Counted from the stretch's first letter, positions 45,274 through 54,526 are shown. The stretch: 64,000 nucleotides of DNA from Crenobacter intestini (GCF_004919095.1 NZ_STGJ01000007.1:62001-126000), one strand, 5' to 3'. Program-made: numbers and translations. The notes: generated by a model from the letters alone, not told the origin.

Positions 45274-47031
45274 ATGTTCCCGAATCAAGACGTCACTAGC
45301 CTCGTGCTGTACAAGCGCGTGATGGGTTACTTGCGGCCGCATTGGAAAATTTTCCTTTTGTCCATCATCACGATGACGATTGCGGCTGCGACCGAGCCCC
45401 TGTTCGCGCGCCTGATGAAGCCGCTGATCGACGGCGGCTTCGTCGACCGCGACCCTGCGGCGATCATCTGGACCCCGCTGGCGATCGTCGGCCTGTTCCT
45501 GTTGCGCGGCGTGGCCAGCTTCATCAACGAGTACGCGTCGAGCTGGCTGTCCGGCAAGCTGGTGCAGCAATTGCGCGAAGAAATGTTCGATCGCATGCTG
45601 CGCCTGCCGGTGAACTACTACGACCAGCACCCGTCCGGACGCATCCTGTCGCGCATCGCCTTCGACGTGAGCCAGGTCAGCGAGGCCGGCTTCAACGTGA
45701 TCACGGTCACCGTCAAGGACGGCGTCACCGTGATCGGCCTGCTTGCCCTGCTGCTCTACACCGACTGGAAGCTGACGCTGATCTGCCTGGCGGTGATGCC
45801 GGTGGTCGCCTGGTGCGTGCGCTTTGTCAGCCGCCGGCTGCGCGGGCTGTCCCGCAAGAACCAGCATGACATGGCGCAGCTGACCCAGGTACTGAACGAG
45901 AGTATCGACTGCCAGCGCATCGTGAAGATCTACGGCGGGCAGGGCTACGAGGCGGGCCGCTTCGCGACGAGCGCGGCGGCCATCCGCCACAACCTGATCA
46001 AGGAGCGCTCGACCAGCGCGGCCAGCACCGGCGTGACCCAGCTGATCATCGCCTGCTCGCTGGCGGTGATCCTCTACTACGCAGGCGTGCAGGCGCAGGC
46101 CGGCCACTTCTCCGCCGGCGACTTCATGTCCTTTCTGACCGCGATGCTGATGCTGTTCGCGCCGATCAAGCGCATCACGAGCATCAGCCAGACCATCCAG
46201 AAGGGTCTGGCCGCCGCCGAGAGCGTATTCGCCTTTCTCGACGAAACGAGCGAGAACGATACCGGGCAGCGCCAGCTTGGCCGCCCGCAAGGCGCGCTGG
46301 TGTTCGAGCAGGTGTCGTTCGGCTATCCCGGCGCTGAGCGCATCGCGCTGGACGACATCAACCTGTCGGTCGCCGCCGGCGAGACGGTGGCGTTGGTCGG
46401 CTCGAGCGGCAGCGGCAAGACCACGCTGACCAGCCTGATCCCGCGCTTCTATGACCCGGACGGCGGACGCATCCTGATTGACGGCGTCGACCTGCGCGAA
46501 TTCTCGCTCGCTAGCCTGCGCTCGCAGATCGCGCTGGTCAGCCAGGAGGTCGTGCTGTTCAACGACACGGTCGCCGCCAATATCGCGTACGGCCGCATCG
46601 GCGAAGTCTCGCCGGAAGAAATCCGCGAGGCCGCGCGCGCGGCCAACGCGCTGGAGTTCATCGAGGCGATGCCGCAAGGCTTCGACACGCTGATCGGCGA
46701 GAACGGCACCCGCCTCTCCGGCGGCCAGCGCCAGCGGCTGGCGATCGCGCGCGCCATCCTGAAAAATGCGCCGATCCTGATCCTCGACGAGGCGACCAGC
46801 GCGCTCGATACCCAGTCCGAACGGCTGGTGCAATCCGCGCTCGAGCAACTGATGAAGAACCGCACCACGCTGGTGGTCGCCCACCGGCTGTCGACGATCG
46901 AGAACGCCGACCGCATCGTGGTGATGCACCAAGGGCGGATCGCCGAAATCGGCCGTCACCAGGAACTGCTGGCCGGCAGCGGCATTTACAGCACGCTGCA
47001 CCGCCTGCAGTACCAGGCCGGCAGCGAGTAA
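45274..47031 (+). CDS. msbA: Lipid A export ABC transporter MsbA
   Basis: This 585-residue half-transporter has six membrane helices (about 25-310), then an ABC ATPase with G-S-S-G-S-G-K-T-T, L-S-G-G-Q-R-Q-R-L-A-I-A, I-L-I-L-D-E-A-T-S-A-L-D and an H-loop V-V-A-H-R-L-S-T. It flips lipid A-core across the inner membrane. Location within LPS-core glycosyltransferase genes supports MsbA over other exporters of the family. ATG 45274 is preferred to TTG 45268. Confidence 0.93.
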   Translation: MFPNQDVTSLVLYKRVMGYLRPHWKIFLLSIITMTIAAATEPLFARLMKPLIDGGFVDRDPAAIIWTPLAIVGLFLLRGVASFINEYASSWLSGKLVQQLREEMFDRMLRLPVNYYDQHPSGRILSRIAFDVSQVSEAGFNVITVTVKDGVTVIGLLALLLYTDWKLTLICLAVMPVVAWCVRFVSRRLRGLSRKNQHDMAQLTQVLNESIDCQRIVKIYGGQGYEAGRFATSAAAIRHNLIKERSTSAASTGVTQLIIACSLAVILYYAGVQAQAGHFSAGDFMSFLTAMLMLFAPIKRITSISQTIQKGLAAAESVFAFLDETSENDTGQRQLGRPQGALVFEQVSFGYPGAERIALDDINLSVAAGETVALVGSSGSGKTTLTSLIPRFYDPDGGRILIDGVDLREFSLASLRSQIALVSQEVVLFNDTVAANIAYGRIGEVSPEEIREAARAANALEFIEAMPQGFDTLIGENGTRLSGGQRQRLAIARAILKNAPILILDEATSALDTQSERLVQSALEQLMKNRTTLVVAHRLSTIENADRIVVMHQGRIAEIGRHQELLAGSGIYSTLHRLQYQAGSE

Positions 47032-47040
47032 GGGCAAGTG

Positions 47041-47826
47041 ATGGACGTTGTGAAGCAAGGCGTGCCGACCCTCGGCGTCGCCATCATTACCAAGGACGCG
47101 GCCGCGCACCTCGACGCCTGTCTGGCGGCGCTGACAGGTCTGGCGGACGAGGTGGTGGTCGTCGACTCGGGCAGCCGCGACGATACGCTGGCCATCGCCC
47201 GCGCGCATGGCGCCGCCATCCACGAAAACCTGGACTGGCCCGGCTTCGGCCGGCAGAAGAACCTGGCGATCGGCTACCTGGGCACCGACTGGGTGCTGTC
47301 GCTGGACGCGGACGAAGTGGTGAGCCCGGAACTGGCCGCCGCGATCCGTGCGGCGATCCGGGCTCCCGCGGCCGACGTGTACACCCTGTCGCGACTGTCC
47401 AATTTCTGCGGGCGCTGGATGCGGCACAGCGGCTGGCGGCCCGACCATATCCCGCGCCTGTTCCGTCGCGGCCACGCCGGCTACTCCGACGACCTCGTCC
47501 ACGAGCGCTTGCTGTTCAGTGGCACGGCGCCGCTGCTCGCCGGTGAGCTGCTGCATTACTCGTTCGATAACCTCGACCAGGTCGTCGACAAGATGAACCG
47601 CTATTCGGGCGCCGGGGCACTGCAGCGCCTGCAGCGAGGCAAGCGCAGCGGCGGCATGCCCTCCGTGCTTGCCAAGACGCTGTGGTCCTTCCTGCGTACC
47701 TACGTGTTGCGCCGCGGCTTTCTGGATGGCCGCGAGGGTTTCATCCTGGCGGTCGCCAACGCGGAAGGCACGTACTACCGGCAGCTGAAGTTGATGTATC
47801 TGGCAGAAAAGAAGGATATGCAGTGA
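47041..47826 (+). CDS. GT2-family glycosyltransferase, WaaE/KdtX-like
   Basis: This 261-residue GT-A enzyme has an N-terminal L-G-V-A-I-I-T-K-D-A-A-A-H-L, V-V-V-D-S-G-S-R-D-D-T, and the metal-binding L-S-L-D-A-D-E-V. The W-P-G-F-G-R-Q-K-N-L-A segment and P-R-L-F-R-R-G-H typify the WaaE/KdtX group, which adds glucose to core heptose. It overlaps the next gene by 4 nt and starts 9 bp after msbA. Confidence 0.85.
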   Translation: MDVVKQGVPTLGVAIITKDAAAHLDACLAALTGLADEVVVVDSGSRDDTLAIARAHGAAIHENLDWPGFGRQKNLAIGYLGTDWVLSLDADEVVSPELAAAIRAAIRAPAADVYTLSRLSNFCGRWMRHSGWRPDHIPRLFRRGHAGYSDDLVHERLLFSGTAPLLAGELLHYSFDNLDQVVDKMNRYSGAGALQRLQRGKRSGGMPSVLAKTLWSFLRTYVLRRGFLDGREGFILAVANAEGTYYRQLKLMYLAEKKDMQ

Positions 47827-48671
47827 AGGTTTCAGTGATCGTCAGTACCTATAACCGTCCCGATGCCCTGCAGGCTGTCCTGGAAGGTTTCTGTCATCAG
47901 CAGGTGGGTACCCGTGAGTGGGAGGTGATCATCGCCGATGATGGCTCGGACGAGGCGACCGCACGCGTGGTCGAGGCGTTCCGCGAGCGTATGGCGGGAC
48001 GCTTCAAGCATGTCTGGCACGCGGACCAGGGCTTCCGGTTGGCGGAGATCCGCAACCGGGCAGCCATGCAGGCTTCTGGCGACTATCTGGTCTTTCTCGA
48101 TGGAGACTGCATACCGCTGCCGGACTTCATCGCGCAGCAAGCGATCCTGGCCGAAGCGGGCTGGGTGGTGGCTGGTAACCGCATCCTGCTTGGACAGGCC
48201 TTCACGGAGTCGTACCTGAGTGGGCGCGATAAGCCGGTCTTTGCATGGACTTGGCTTGACTGGGGCATCCGCCGCCTGCATGGCAGCATCAACAATGCGC
48301 TGGGTTGGCTGCGTTTGCCTTTGCCCAAGTGGCGCCAGAAACGGGCGCAGGACTGGCGGTTGTTGCGCGGCTGCAATATTGGTGTGTGGAAGCAGGACTT
48401 CCTGGCCGTGGACGGTTTCGATGCGACCTTCTCCGGCTGGGGATATGAGGACTCGGATTTTGCCGTACGCCTGCTGCGCCATGGTGCACGCCTCAAGAAT
48501 GGCCGTTTTGCGGTGCCGGTCATGCATCTGTGGCACCGCGAGAATGATCGTTCGCAAAGCGGTGAAAACTGGGCGCGTTTCGAAGCCTCCCTGCATGGAA
48601 GCCATGTGCGGGCTGTGAGCGGTCTGTCCGGGCTATTGGCGGAACATGAACACGAGGGGAGGACGGAATGA
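47823..48671 (+). CDS. GT2-family glycosyltransferase with galactosyltransferase-like C-terminal region
   Basis: This 282-residue GT-A enzyme has V-S-V-I-V-S-T-Y-N-R-P-D-A-L and D-D-G-S at the nucleotide site and F-L-D-G-D-C-I-P as the DxD region. The C-terminal acceptor motif is F-S-G-W-G-Y-E-D-S-D-F-A-V-R, as in the glyco_tranf_7C group. GTG 47823 is the start, overlapping the preceding stop codon. The donor and acceptor are unknown; an LPS-core sugar is likely from context. Confidence 0.83.
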   Translation: MKVSVIVSTYNRPDALQAVLEGFCHQQVGTREWEVIIADDGSDEATARVVEAFRERMAGRFKHVWHADQGFRLAEIRNRAAMQASGDYLVFLDGDCIPLPDFIAQQAILAEAGWVVAGNRILLGQAFTESYLSGRDKPVFAWTWLDWGIRRLHGSINNALGWLRLPLPKWRQKRAQDWRLLRGCNIGVWKQDFLAVDGFDATFSGWGYEDSDFAVRLLRHGARLKNGRFAVPVMHLWHRENDRSQSGENWARFEASLHGSHVRAVSGLSGLLAEHEHEGRTE

Positions 48672-49717
48672 GTCAGCCTGAAGGCATCAACCTGGTCTTT
48701 CACTCGATACGGGCCGGTGGCGGCATGGAGCGCTATGTGCTCGACGTGATCGGCGAGTTGGCGCGGCGCGGGATCCGGGTGCGTGGCATCGCCAGGAAGG
48801 TGAACTGGCCCGGCGAGATGCCTGCCGGGGTCGAGTTGCTGCAGGTACGCGACCGTACGCCGTTTTCCCGCTTGAACAACTACCTGTTCGAACGGCATGC
48901 GCTGGCGCATTGCCAAGCCGGCTGGCCGACGATAGGAATCTCGCGAGTAGAGGGCCGGGTTGACTTGGCCATCGTCGGCGGCACGCATATCGGCCATCTC
49001 AAGGACAAGGGCAAGCAGCGCTGGGGGCTGTTCGACCGGTTGACGGTCAGGCACGAGCGGGTGCTGTATTCCAACGCGGGGCATATCGTGTCGCACTCCG
49101 CGCGGGTGCGCGATGAAATCATCGGCTACTACGAGATGCCGCCAGGCAAGGTTACTACCTTGTATCCACCGGTTGATACCAACAAGTTCAATCTTGGGGC
49201 ACGTGCTTCCCGCTCGCGGGTCAGGCAGGAACTCGGTATCCGGGACGAGCAGTTCATGCTGCTGTTTCCGTCCAACAACCACAAACTCAAGGGCGCCGAC
49301 CTGATCCTCGAGGCCATCGCAGGCTATGGTGACCGCGTCGTACTGGCCGTGGCCGGCAAGGCGCCGCTGGATGCGCCGGGTGTGCTCAATCTCGGCCTGC
49401 GGCAAGACATGCCTGAACTCTACGCGGCGGCGGATGCGACGATCCTGGCTTCCAAGTACGAAGCCTTTGGCCTAGTTGGGCCGGAGTCCATTCTGTGTGG
49501 GACTCCTGTTCTGCTTGCCAAGTCAGTCGGTGCAGTAGAGGTTCTTGATAGAGATGCCTGCTATGCGTTCGAGCGTACAGTCGTAGCTTTGAGGGACGCG
49601 TTGAATAATGCAATGGGCCGTAAGTCTATTGATATTGGCGGCAGTTCAATTTGCTATGCCTACGAGATTTCTACTCATGTAAATGAGCTGCTAAATTTAT
49701 GGATCAGTAATGAATAA
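48668..49717 (+). CDS. GT4-family glycosyltransferase (mosaic gene)
   Basis: This 349-residue GT-B retaining glycosyltransferase has an N-terminal glycine-rich H-S-I-R-A-G-G-G-M-E-R-Y. The C-terminal E-x7-E region is E-A-F-G-L-V-G-P-E-S-I-L-C-G-T-P. It is in the group of WaaG-like LPS-core transferases. Base composition changes inside the gene: up to about 49480 it is GC-rich, and the last ~70 codons are AT-rich like the following genes. The 3' end therefore seems to have been replaced together with the downstream block. It overlaps genes on both sides. Confidence 0.82.
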   Translation: MSQPEGINLVFHSIRAGGGMERYVLDVIGELARRGIRVRGIARKVNWPGEMPAGVELLQVRDRTPFSRLNNYLFERHALAHCQAGWPTIGISRVEGRVDLAIVGGTHIGHLKDKGKQRWGLFDRLTVRHERVLYSNAGHIVSHSARVRDEIIGYYEMPPGKVTTLYPPVDTNKFNLGARASRSRVRQELGIRDEQFMLLFPSNNHKLKGADLILEAIAGYGDRVVLAVAGKAPLDAPGVLNLGLRQDMPELYAAADATILASKYEAFGLVGPESILCGTPVLLAKSVGAVEVLDRDACYAFERTVVALRDALNNAMGRKSIDIGGSSICYAYEISTHVNELLNLWISNE

Positions 49718-50687
49718 CCCTAAAGTCAGTTTTCTTATAATTACTTACAATCAAGAACACCTAGTCGAGGATGCTCTGCGTGGGGCTGTTTCTCAGGACT
49801 ATGATAATCTTGAAATTATTGTTTCTGATGACTGCTCATCTGATGCTACCTTTGAAAAGATAAAGGCTTTTTTTGATAATTATGATGGGCCTCATCAGGT
49901 AGTAGTTAATCGAAATGAAACAAACAAGGGTATTGGGTCAAATCTCAACGTCGCAGTTTCTCTTTCTTCTGGTGATTTGATTTTTGTATCTGCAGGCGAT
50001 GATGTTTCATTGCCAAATCGGGTCTCAAGTGTGGTCCGGTTTTGGGCGGAAGAGGGTGGTAGGCATGATTTGATTGCATCATTTTTGTATGACATGAGTT
50101 ATTGTGGCGCCGTTCTTGGTGTTATTGGGGTTGATGATCTCTCAAAATATAAGAGTGTTGATGATTGGTTATCCCTTGGGCATCCTAAGTTAATTGGTGC
50201 TGCACATACATGGACTCGCTCTTTTTTTATTAATTACGGAGGAGTCCCTGATGGTGTGGTAGCTGAGGATATGGTCATGGCTTTTAGGGCGATTGCCAAT
50301 GCCAAGGCTGTTACAATAAAAATACCGCTGGTTAATTATAGAAGAGGTGGTACCACAGGAAAAAAACGTCGTGGGTCTGTTGCGGATGTGAAAAAAAGCT
50401 TTGTGAATAAGGTTCGCAATACGAAAATAGAACTCCTTGACATGCTTAAAACTGCAGCATCATGCTCTCCTTCTCCTGAGTTGTTGATTTATCTCGCTGG
50501 TTTATATCAGCGCGAGTGTTATGTGGAGCGTATTTATTCGAATTCGTATTCTGAGCTGCAGAAACTGCGGTTATTGATGTCCTCAAGAAATATTAAAATT
50601 TGGTTCAGAATTAGAGTGTTTTTTTATGCTGTGTATCCTTGGCTGTTTAAGCCTTTCTTCTGGATTAAGTCGAAGGTTGTCAAATGA
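49710..50687 (+). CDS. GT2-family glycosyltransferase (AT-rich, transferred segment)
   Basis: This 325-residue GT-A enzyme has V-S-F-L-I-I-T-Y-N-Q-E-H, V-S-D-D-C-S-S-D-A-T and the DxD region S-A-G-D-D-V-S. The C-terminal part is basic and hydrophobic and may associate with the membrane. It is strongly AT-rich and uses codons unlike the flanking genes. Together with its place next to an O-antigen ligase, this suggests acquisition as part of an LPS variable block. Sugar specificity is unknown. Confidence 0.82.
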   Translation: MNNPKVSFLIITYNQEHLVEDALRGAVSQDYDNLEIIVSDDCSSDATFEKIKAFFDNYDGPHQVVVNRNETNKGIGSNLNVAVSLSSGDLIFVSAGDDVSLPNRVSSVVRFWAEEGGRHDLIASFLYDMSYCGAVLGVIGVDDLSKYKSVDDWLSLGHPKLIGAAHTWTRSFFINYGGVPDGVVAEDMVMAFRAIANAKAVTIKIPLVNYRRGGTTGKKRRGSVADVKKSFVNKVRNTKIELLDMLKTAASCSPSPELLIYLAGLYQRECYVERIYSNSYSELQKLRLLMSSRNIKIWFRIRVFFYAVYPWLFKPFFWIKSKVVK

Positions 50688-51934
50688 ATGGTTTGTTAAA
50701 CATTAAAAAATCAGATTTTATTGTTAAATGGGTTGTTTTTTCTATTCTTGCCTTGGGATTTTCTGTTAGGAAATCTGCAACGGCTCTCCCCATGTTGTTG
50801 GTGATTGCTGGATTGTATTTGCTTTGGAAGAGGCATGATTTCCGTGTTCTGGCGATCGAGTTTTTTAATGAGCAGTGGAGGGTTGTTGTTTCGCTGGCTG
50901 TACTGCCATTGCTGATTTTTATAAGGGAGCTGGTTCAATTTTCGCCAGAATTTAAATATGTTGACGCAGCTTCTCGGTTTTTGTTTTTCATGCCAATTTG
51001 CGTTCTGCTAATTTATAGCAGGATTAGGCTTGAAGATGTGAGGTGGGGTTTTTTTTGGGGCGTTGCTTTTATGTTCGCTTCCGGTTTTCTTTATGTGTAC
51101 ATGACTGGCGGTTTTTGTTCTGATTCAAACTATGCAATAAGACCAAGGTCTTACTTTACAAACACAATCCCTTTTTCTGCGTTCTGTTTAGCCTTAGCCA
51201 TTGCGTTTTCTATTTGGTCGATTGGGCGGTCAACGATAGACACCATCTGCTCAGTTGTTTCGATTTTGTTGGCAGTTTTGGTTTTGTATTTTTCACAGTC
51301 GAGAGGCGTTTGGATTGGGTTTTTGTTTTCGATTCTTTCGATTGTTTTGATGTATTCAAAAAATCGCGTGCGTGATTCTTCATTGTTTTTCGTTTTTTCA
51401 TTTGTTGTTCTTGTGCTTTTGTATTGCTTTAGTGAAATGTTTGCTATTCGTGTTGATATGGCGATGGCAGAAGTGTTGGATTTTATGCATGGCAAGAAGG
51501 ATGGCTCTGTTAGTATGAGGCTAGATATGGCTATGGCTTCATTTTATATCCTTCAAGAAAACCCAATCTTTGGAGCTGGGAGAAATCTTATTCCTGCATT
51601 GCAGGACTTGTATCATAGGGGGATTATTGGTGCTGCAATATCGGATGCAGCAGATACGCATGGTGAACTATTCTATAATTCGGCAAGCTTGGGTATGCTA
51701 GGAATCTTTGCTTGGTTTGTTTTTTATTATTTTATAGTCAAGTTATTTCTGCCGTCTGCTCTAGGTTTTTATGATTCTGATGTCAAGAGGATTGGTGTTA
51801 TTGGTGTCTCTGTTTCTGTATTGTTCTTTTTTGTTGGTTTTACACATATTACATTTGGACTTTCCATGTACGCATCGTACTTTGTGATTTTTCTATCTGT
51901 TCTTTCTTCAAGCTTGAAGTTGTATTCACATTGA
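50684..51934 (+). CDS. O-antigen ligase (WaaL/Wzy_C family)
   Basis: This 416-residue polytopic protein has about 11 helices. The Wzy_C/O-antigen ligase core includes Y-F-S-Q-S-R-G-V-W-I-G-F (the conserved Arg-Gly) and a large periplasmic loop. The C-terminal D-T-H-G-E-L-F-Y-N-S-A-S-L-G-M-L-G gives the catalytic-loop histidine. It should join O-antigen or a capping sugar chain to lipid A-core in the periplasm. AT-rich; overlaps the preceding gene by 4 nt. A Wzy polymerase is the alternative, since both share this domain. Confidence 0.78.
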   Translation: MNGLLNIKKSDFIVKWVVFSILALGFSVRKSATALPMLLVIAGLYLLWKRHDFRVLAIEFFNEQWRVVVSLAVLPLLIFIRELVQFSPEFKYVDAASRFLFFMPICVLLIYSRIRLEDVRWGFFWGVAFMFASGFLYVYMTGGFCSDSNYAIRPRSYFTNTIPFSAFCLALAIAFSIWSIGRSTIDTICSVVSILLAVLVLYFSQSRGVWIGFLFSILSIVLMYSKNRVRDSSLFFVFSFVVLVLLYCFSEMFAIRVDMAMAEVLDFMHGKKDGSVSMRLDMAMASFYILQENPIFGAGRNLIPALQDLYHRGIIGAAISDAADTHGELFYNSASLGMLGIFAWFVFYYFIVKLFLPSALGFYDSDVKRIGVIGVSVSVLFFFVGFTHITFGLSMYASYFVIFLSVLSSSLKLYSH

Positions 51935-52020
51935 TCGATGATCGTTTGAAGTTTGAAGTGCATTTCATTTGAATTCGTCGCTAGTGGCGATATTTCTTTT
52001 GCCTCCTGCGGAAATGTGTC

Positions 52021-52373
52021 ATGAGTGTTCGTGTGGTTGAAAAAATCAAGAATAAAATAAAATTAAGAGCAATTAAAAAACTGCCTAGGTGGCAGCAGGG
52101 GCAAAAAAATTTGAGCTCCAGTACAAAGGGAGATACTCATATGGAGTGGCGACTTATGGGATTCCAATCGTCGATGGAAATCCTGCGCGTCTTGTAAAGT
52201 TTAGATTTTTCCAAGATGTGATTGAAAAGTTATTGTAAATTAAATGGTGGTGCTGGCCGGTAGAAAAGGTGGTTGAGTTTTCGCCACTTCTTTGTGATGT
52301 TTGTTTTGAGGGTCTGGATCAGCTTCTTCGTGAGCGTGAGTTACAGGAGAAAACCAAAAATAACTTGCGTTGA
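52021..52373 (+). pseudogene. Decayed CatB-type hexapeptide O-acetyltransferase
   Basis: The 520-bp stretch after the ligase gene holds an AT-rich gene remnant. Frame 1 from ATG 52021 gives a basic N terminus up to a run of seven A residues (52103-52109). Reading continues sensibly only in another frame: an N-terminal G-R-Y-S-Y-G segment is fused almost directly to the C-terminal G-N-P-A-R-L-V-K-F-R-F-F motif. The central hexapeptide repeats are deleted. After E-K-L-L a TAA (52236) interrupts, and the same frame resumes with I-K-W-W-C-W-P-V-E-K, the conserved C-terminal helix of CatB-related transferases, to TGA at 52371. Three lesions are therefore visible: frameshift, internal deletion and nonsense codon. 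It was probably an O-antigen or core O-acetyltransferase. Confidence 0.75.
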
Positions 52374-52408
52374 CGGCATCAGGGTCTAGTCTGCTGGCAG
52401 ACCGCACC

Positions 52409-52437
52409 AAGCGGCATCCATTCGGGTGCCGCTTTTT
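52409..52437 (+). terminator. Rho-independent terminator at the end of the LPS locus
   Basis: An 11-bp stem with one T-G wobble (52409-52419 with 52424-52434) has loop ATTC and is followed by a T run. It marks the return to GC-rich sequence. Confidence 0.8.
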
Positions 52438-52454
52438 TCATGGAGGGCGGGTGA

Positions 52455-52955
52455 ATGCCTGGGTGGCGCCGGACAGATGCGGAGGGATTCAGCCTGCTGG
52501 AGCTGGTGGTGGTGCTGGCCATCCTTGGCGTCTTGCTGGGCATGGCGTGGCCGGCGCTGTCCGGTTGGCTCGAGCGGCGGCGTTTGCTGGCGGCCGCCGA
52601 CGCATTGCAGGACGTGTTGAGTGTCACCCAGCAGCAGGCGCTGGCGGGGGACGCCCGCCTGTATCTGGCCTTCGTCCCGCTGGCGGCCGGCGGCTGGCAG
52701 GTGTTGCGCTCCAACCTGGCCGCGTGCCGCAGTGCGGCTTGCGGCACGCAAGTGCTGGGCGACGACGACTATCCGGGCATCCGCCTCGTCTCAACGACCT
52801 TCAGCGGCAACCAGACCGAGTTCGACCCGGTGCGCGGGCTGGCCGACAACGGCAAGGTGGTGCTGGAGAGCCGTGACGGCTTGCGTGCCGGCGTGGTGCT
52901 CAGCAGCGTCGGGCGGATCCGCCGTTGCGGCGAGGGCGCACGCGAGGCGTGCTGA
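52455..52955 (+). CDS. fimT: Minor pseudopilin, GspH/FimT family
   Basis: This 166-residue protein has a type III (prepilin) signal: short basic leader, then G-F-S-L-L-E-L-V-V-V-L-A-I-L with cleavage after G and Glu at +5. The GspH/FimT globular part contains C-R-S-A-A-C and ends C-G-E-G-A-R-E-A-C. It would prime the type IV pilus whose machinery is encoded at 57052-62006. GGAGG precedes the ATG. It is the first of four pseudopilin-type genes. Confidence 0.82.
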   Translation: MPGWRRTDAEGFSLLELVVVLAILGVLLGMAWPALSGWLERRRLLAAADALQDVLSVTQQQALAGDARLYLAFVPLAAGGWQVLRSNLAACRSAACGTQVLGDDDYPGIRLVSTTFSGNQTEFDPVRGLADNGKVVLESRDGLRAGVVLSSVGRIRRCGEGAREAC

Positions 52956-52956
52956 A

Positions 52957-53607
52957 ATGCGCAGTGCAGGCGGTTTTTCCCTGATCGAACTTATGGTCGC
53001 CATGGCGATCGCGCTCACGGTGCTGGGCGCCGCGTCCTTTGTGCTCACGCACCAGTTGAGCCATGGCCAGCGGCTGCTGGCCGAGACCCGCCTGCACGCG
53101 CAGGCGAGTGCGCTGCTCGAGCGGATGGCGCGGGACCTGCGGCGTGCCGGCTACCGCGAGCACGAGCAGGCGTCGGCCGACTTTGACCTGCGGCTGCCGG
53201 CGACAGGCTGCTTGCTGTACAGCTACGACCGCTACGCCGATGGCGTGGCGTCGGCCAACGAACGTTTCGGCTTCAAGTGGCAGCGTGTCGACGGTGTAGG
53301 GGTGCTCAGGATGCGCAAGAGCAGCGCGGGGCTGGCCGATTGCGCAGAGGGTAGTTGGGAGACGCTGTCGGACCCGGCATCGCTCGAGGTCACCTCGCTC
53401 GAGTTTGTCGCGCTGGATCAAGCCTGTTACGACATGGCGAGCGCAACCAGACGTCCGTGCCCGCCACGTGCCGGCGCCGGTGAGCGACTGCGCGTGCTGC
53501 GCGAGCTCGAAATCAGGCTGCAGGCGCAGGACAGGGCGCGAAGCCTGCCGCCGGTCGCGCTGACGGCGCGTGTGGCGTTGCCCGTTGCGCCGCTTCTGCC
53601 GGAGTAG
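52957..53607 (+). CDS. Minor pseudopilin, PilW-like
   Basis: This 216-residue protein has prepilin signal G-G-F-S-L-I-E-L-M-V-A-M-A-I-A, a long hydrophobic N-terminal helix, and the PilW hallmark M-A-R-D-L-R-R-A-G-Y. Four cysteines in the globular part could form disulfides. Its ATG lies 1 nt after the fimT stop codon. Confidence 0.82.
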   Translation: MRSAGGFSLIELMVAMAIALTVLGAASFVLTHQLSHGQRLLAETRLHAQASALLERMARDLRRAGYREHEQASADFDLRLPATGCLLYSYDRYADGVASANERFGFKWQRVDGVGVLRMRKSSAGLADCAEGSWETLSDPASLEVTSLEFVALDQACYDMASATRRPCPPRAGAGERLRVLRELEIRLQAQDRARSLPPVALTARVALPVAPLLPE

Positions 53608-53610
53608 ACC

Positions 53611-54525
53611 ATGCACAGCGCTCAACGCGGGCTGGCTCTCTTCTTCGTGGTGATGATGTTGCTGGTACTGGGGCTGCTCGGCGTCCATCTGGTGTCGGCC
53701 GTGGATGCTTACCGGCGGCAGGTCGCGCTGCAGGTGCAGGCGAGGCAGGTCGAGGAAGCCGCCCGCGCCGGCCTGTTGCACGGTGTCGCGCGTTACCTCG
53801 CGCGTGGGGTGGACACCGACGGCGACGGCATGGCCGAGGCGCCATGGCGTGGCGAACTGGGCGTCTACCGTTGGCAGGTGGGGTATTGCGCGGCCGCACA
53901 GGTCAGCTCCACCTGCGCAGTGCCAACCGCGTCGGTGCCGCTTCGCCTGCTCGCGCAGGCGGCGTCGGCGGACGGGCAGATCAGGCGGCTGGTGACGGTG
54001 CGGGTGTCCAGCGGCCCGCTGTTGCCCTGGGTACCGGTGGCCGCGATCGTCATCGAGCGCAGTGCCGGCTTGCCGCAAGGCGGCCCGCTGGAGACGGTCG
54101 CCGACTTTGAAACCGCCCTGCGCGCGGTGAGCGGCCGTACCTTGTCCGGCTGGCTGGCGATGGACGCGGGCGAGGGCGTGTTTGACGAGGCCGGTCAGGC
54201 TTTGCTGATGCGGGCATACCCGCCGTCGGCCGACGGTGCGGCAACGCCCGTAACGGCGGCGGATGCCGGCTCGGCCGCCGCGCCGGTGTTGCTGGTGTCC
54301 GGGCAGACGCTGGCGGTTCCGGCCGGGGTGACGGTCCACGGCCTGCTGGTCGCGCCGCGCATCGAGTTGGCCGCCGGCAGTCGGGTGGTCGGGGCGCTGC
54401 TGGCGCAGATGCTGGTGGCCGACGCGCAGGCGCGGGTCGACCATGCGCCGTTGCTGCTGGAGGCGCTTGCAGGCCGGCGCTTGCGGCATGTCGTGCCGCA
54501 TAGCTGGCGCAACTGGCAGGACTAG
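53611..54525 (+). CDS. PilX/GspK-like pilus-tip component
   Basis: This 304-residue protein has an N-terminal R-G-L-A-L-F-F-V-V-M-M-L-L-V-L-G helix without the usual Glu +5, as in PilX/GspK types that begin with Q-x-G. An A-R-Q-V-E-E-A-A-R-A-G amphipathic segment follows. The C-terminal ~80 residues are a bactofilin-like or repeat-like beta region (V-x-G-L-L-V-A-P-R-I-E-L-A-A-G-S). Assignment rests on position between pilW- and pilV-like genes and the N terminus. Confidence 0.65.
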   Translation: MHSAQRGLALFFVVMMLLVLGLLGVHLVSAVDAYRRQVALQVQARQVEEAARAGLLHGVARYLARGVDTDGDGMAEAPWRGELGVYRWQVGYCAAAQVSSTCAVPTASVPLRLLAQAASADGQIRRLVTVRVSSGPLLPWVPVAAIVIERSAGLPQGGPLETVADFETALRAVSGRTLSGWLAMDAGEGVFDEAGQALLMRAYPPSADGAATPVTAADAGSAAAPVLLVSGQTLAVPAGVTVHGLLVAPRIELAAGSRVVGALLAQMLVADAQARVDHAPLLLEALAGRRLRHVVPHSWRNWQD

Positions 54526-54526
54526 C

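Noticed and set aside
52021-52200. 59-codon open frame as a real small gene
   Set aside because: The frame that matches a known family is a different one; this frame is the 5' part of a decayed acetyltransferase.
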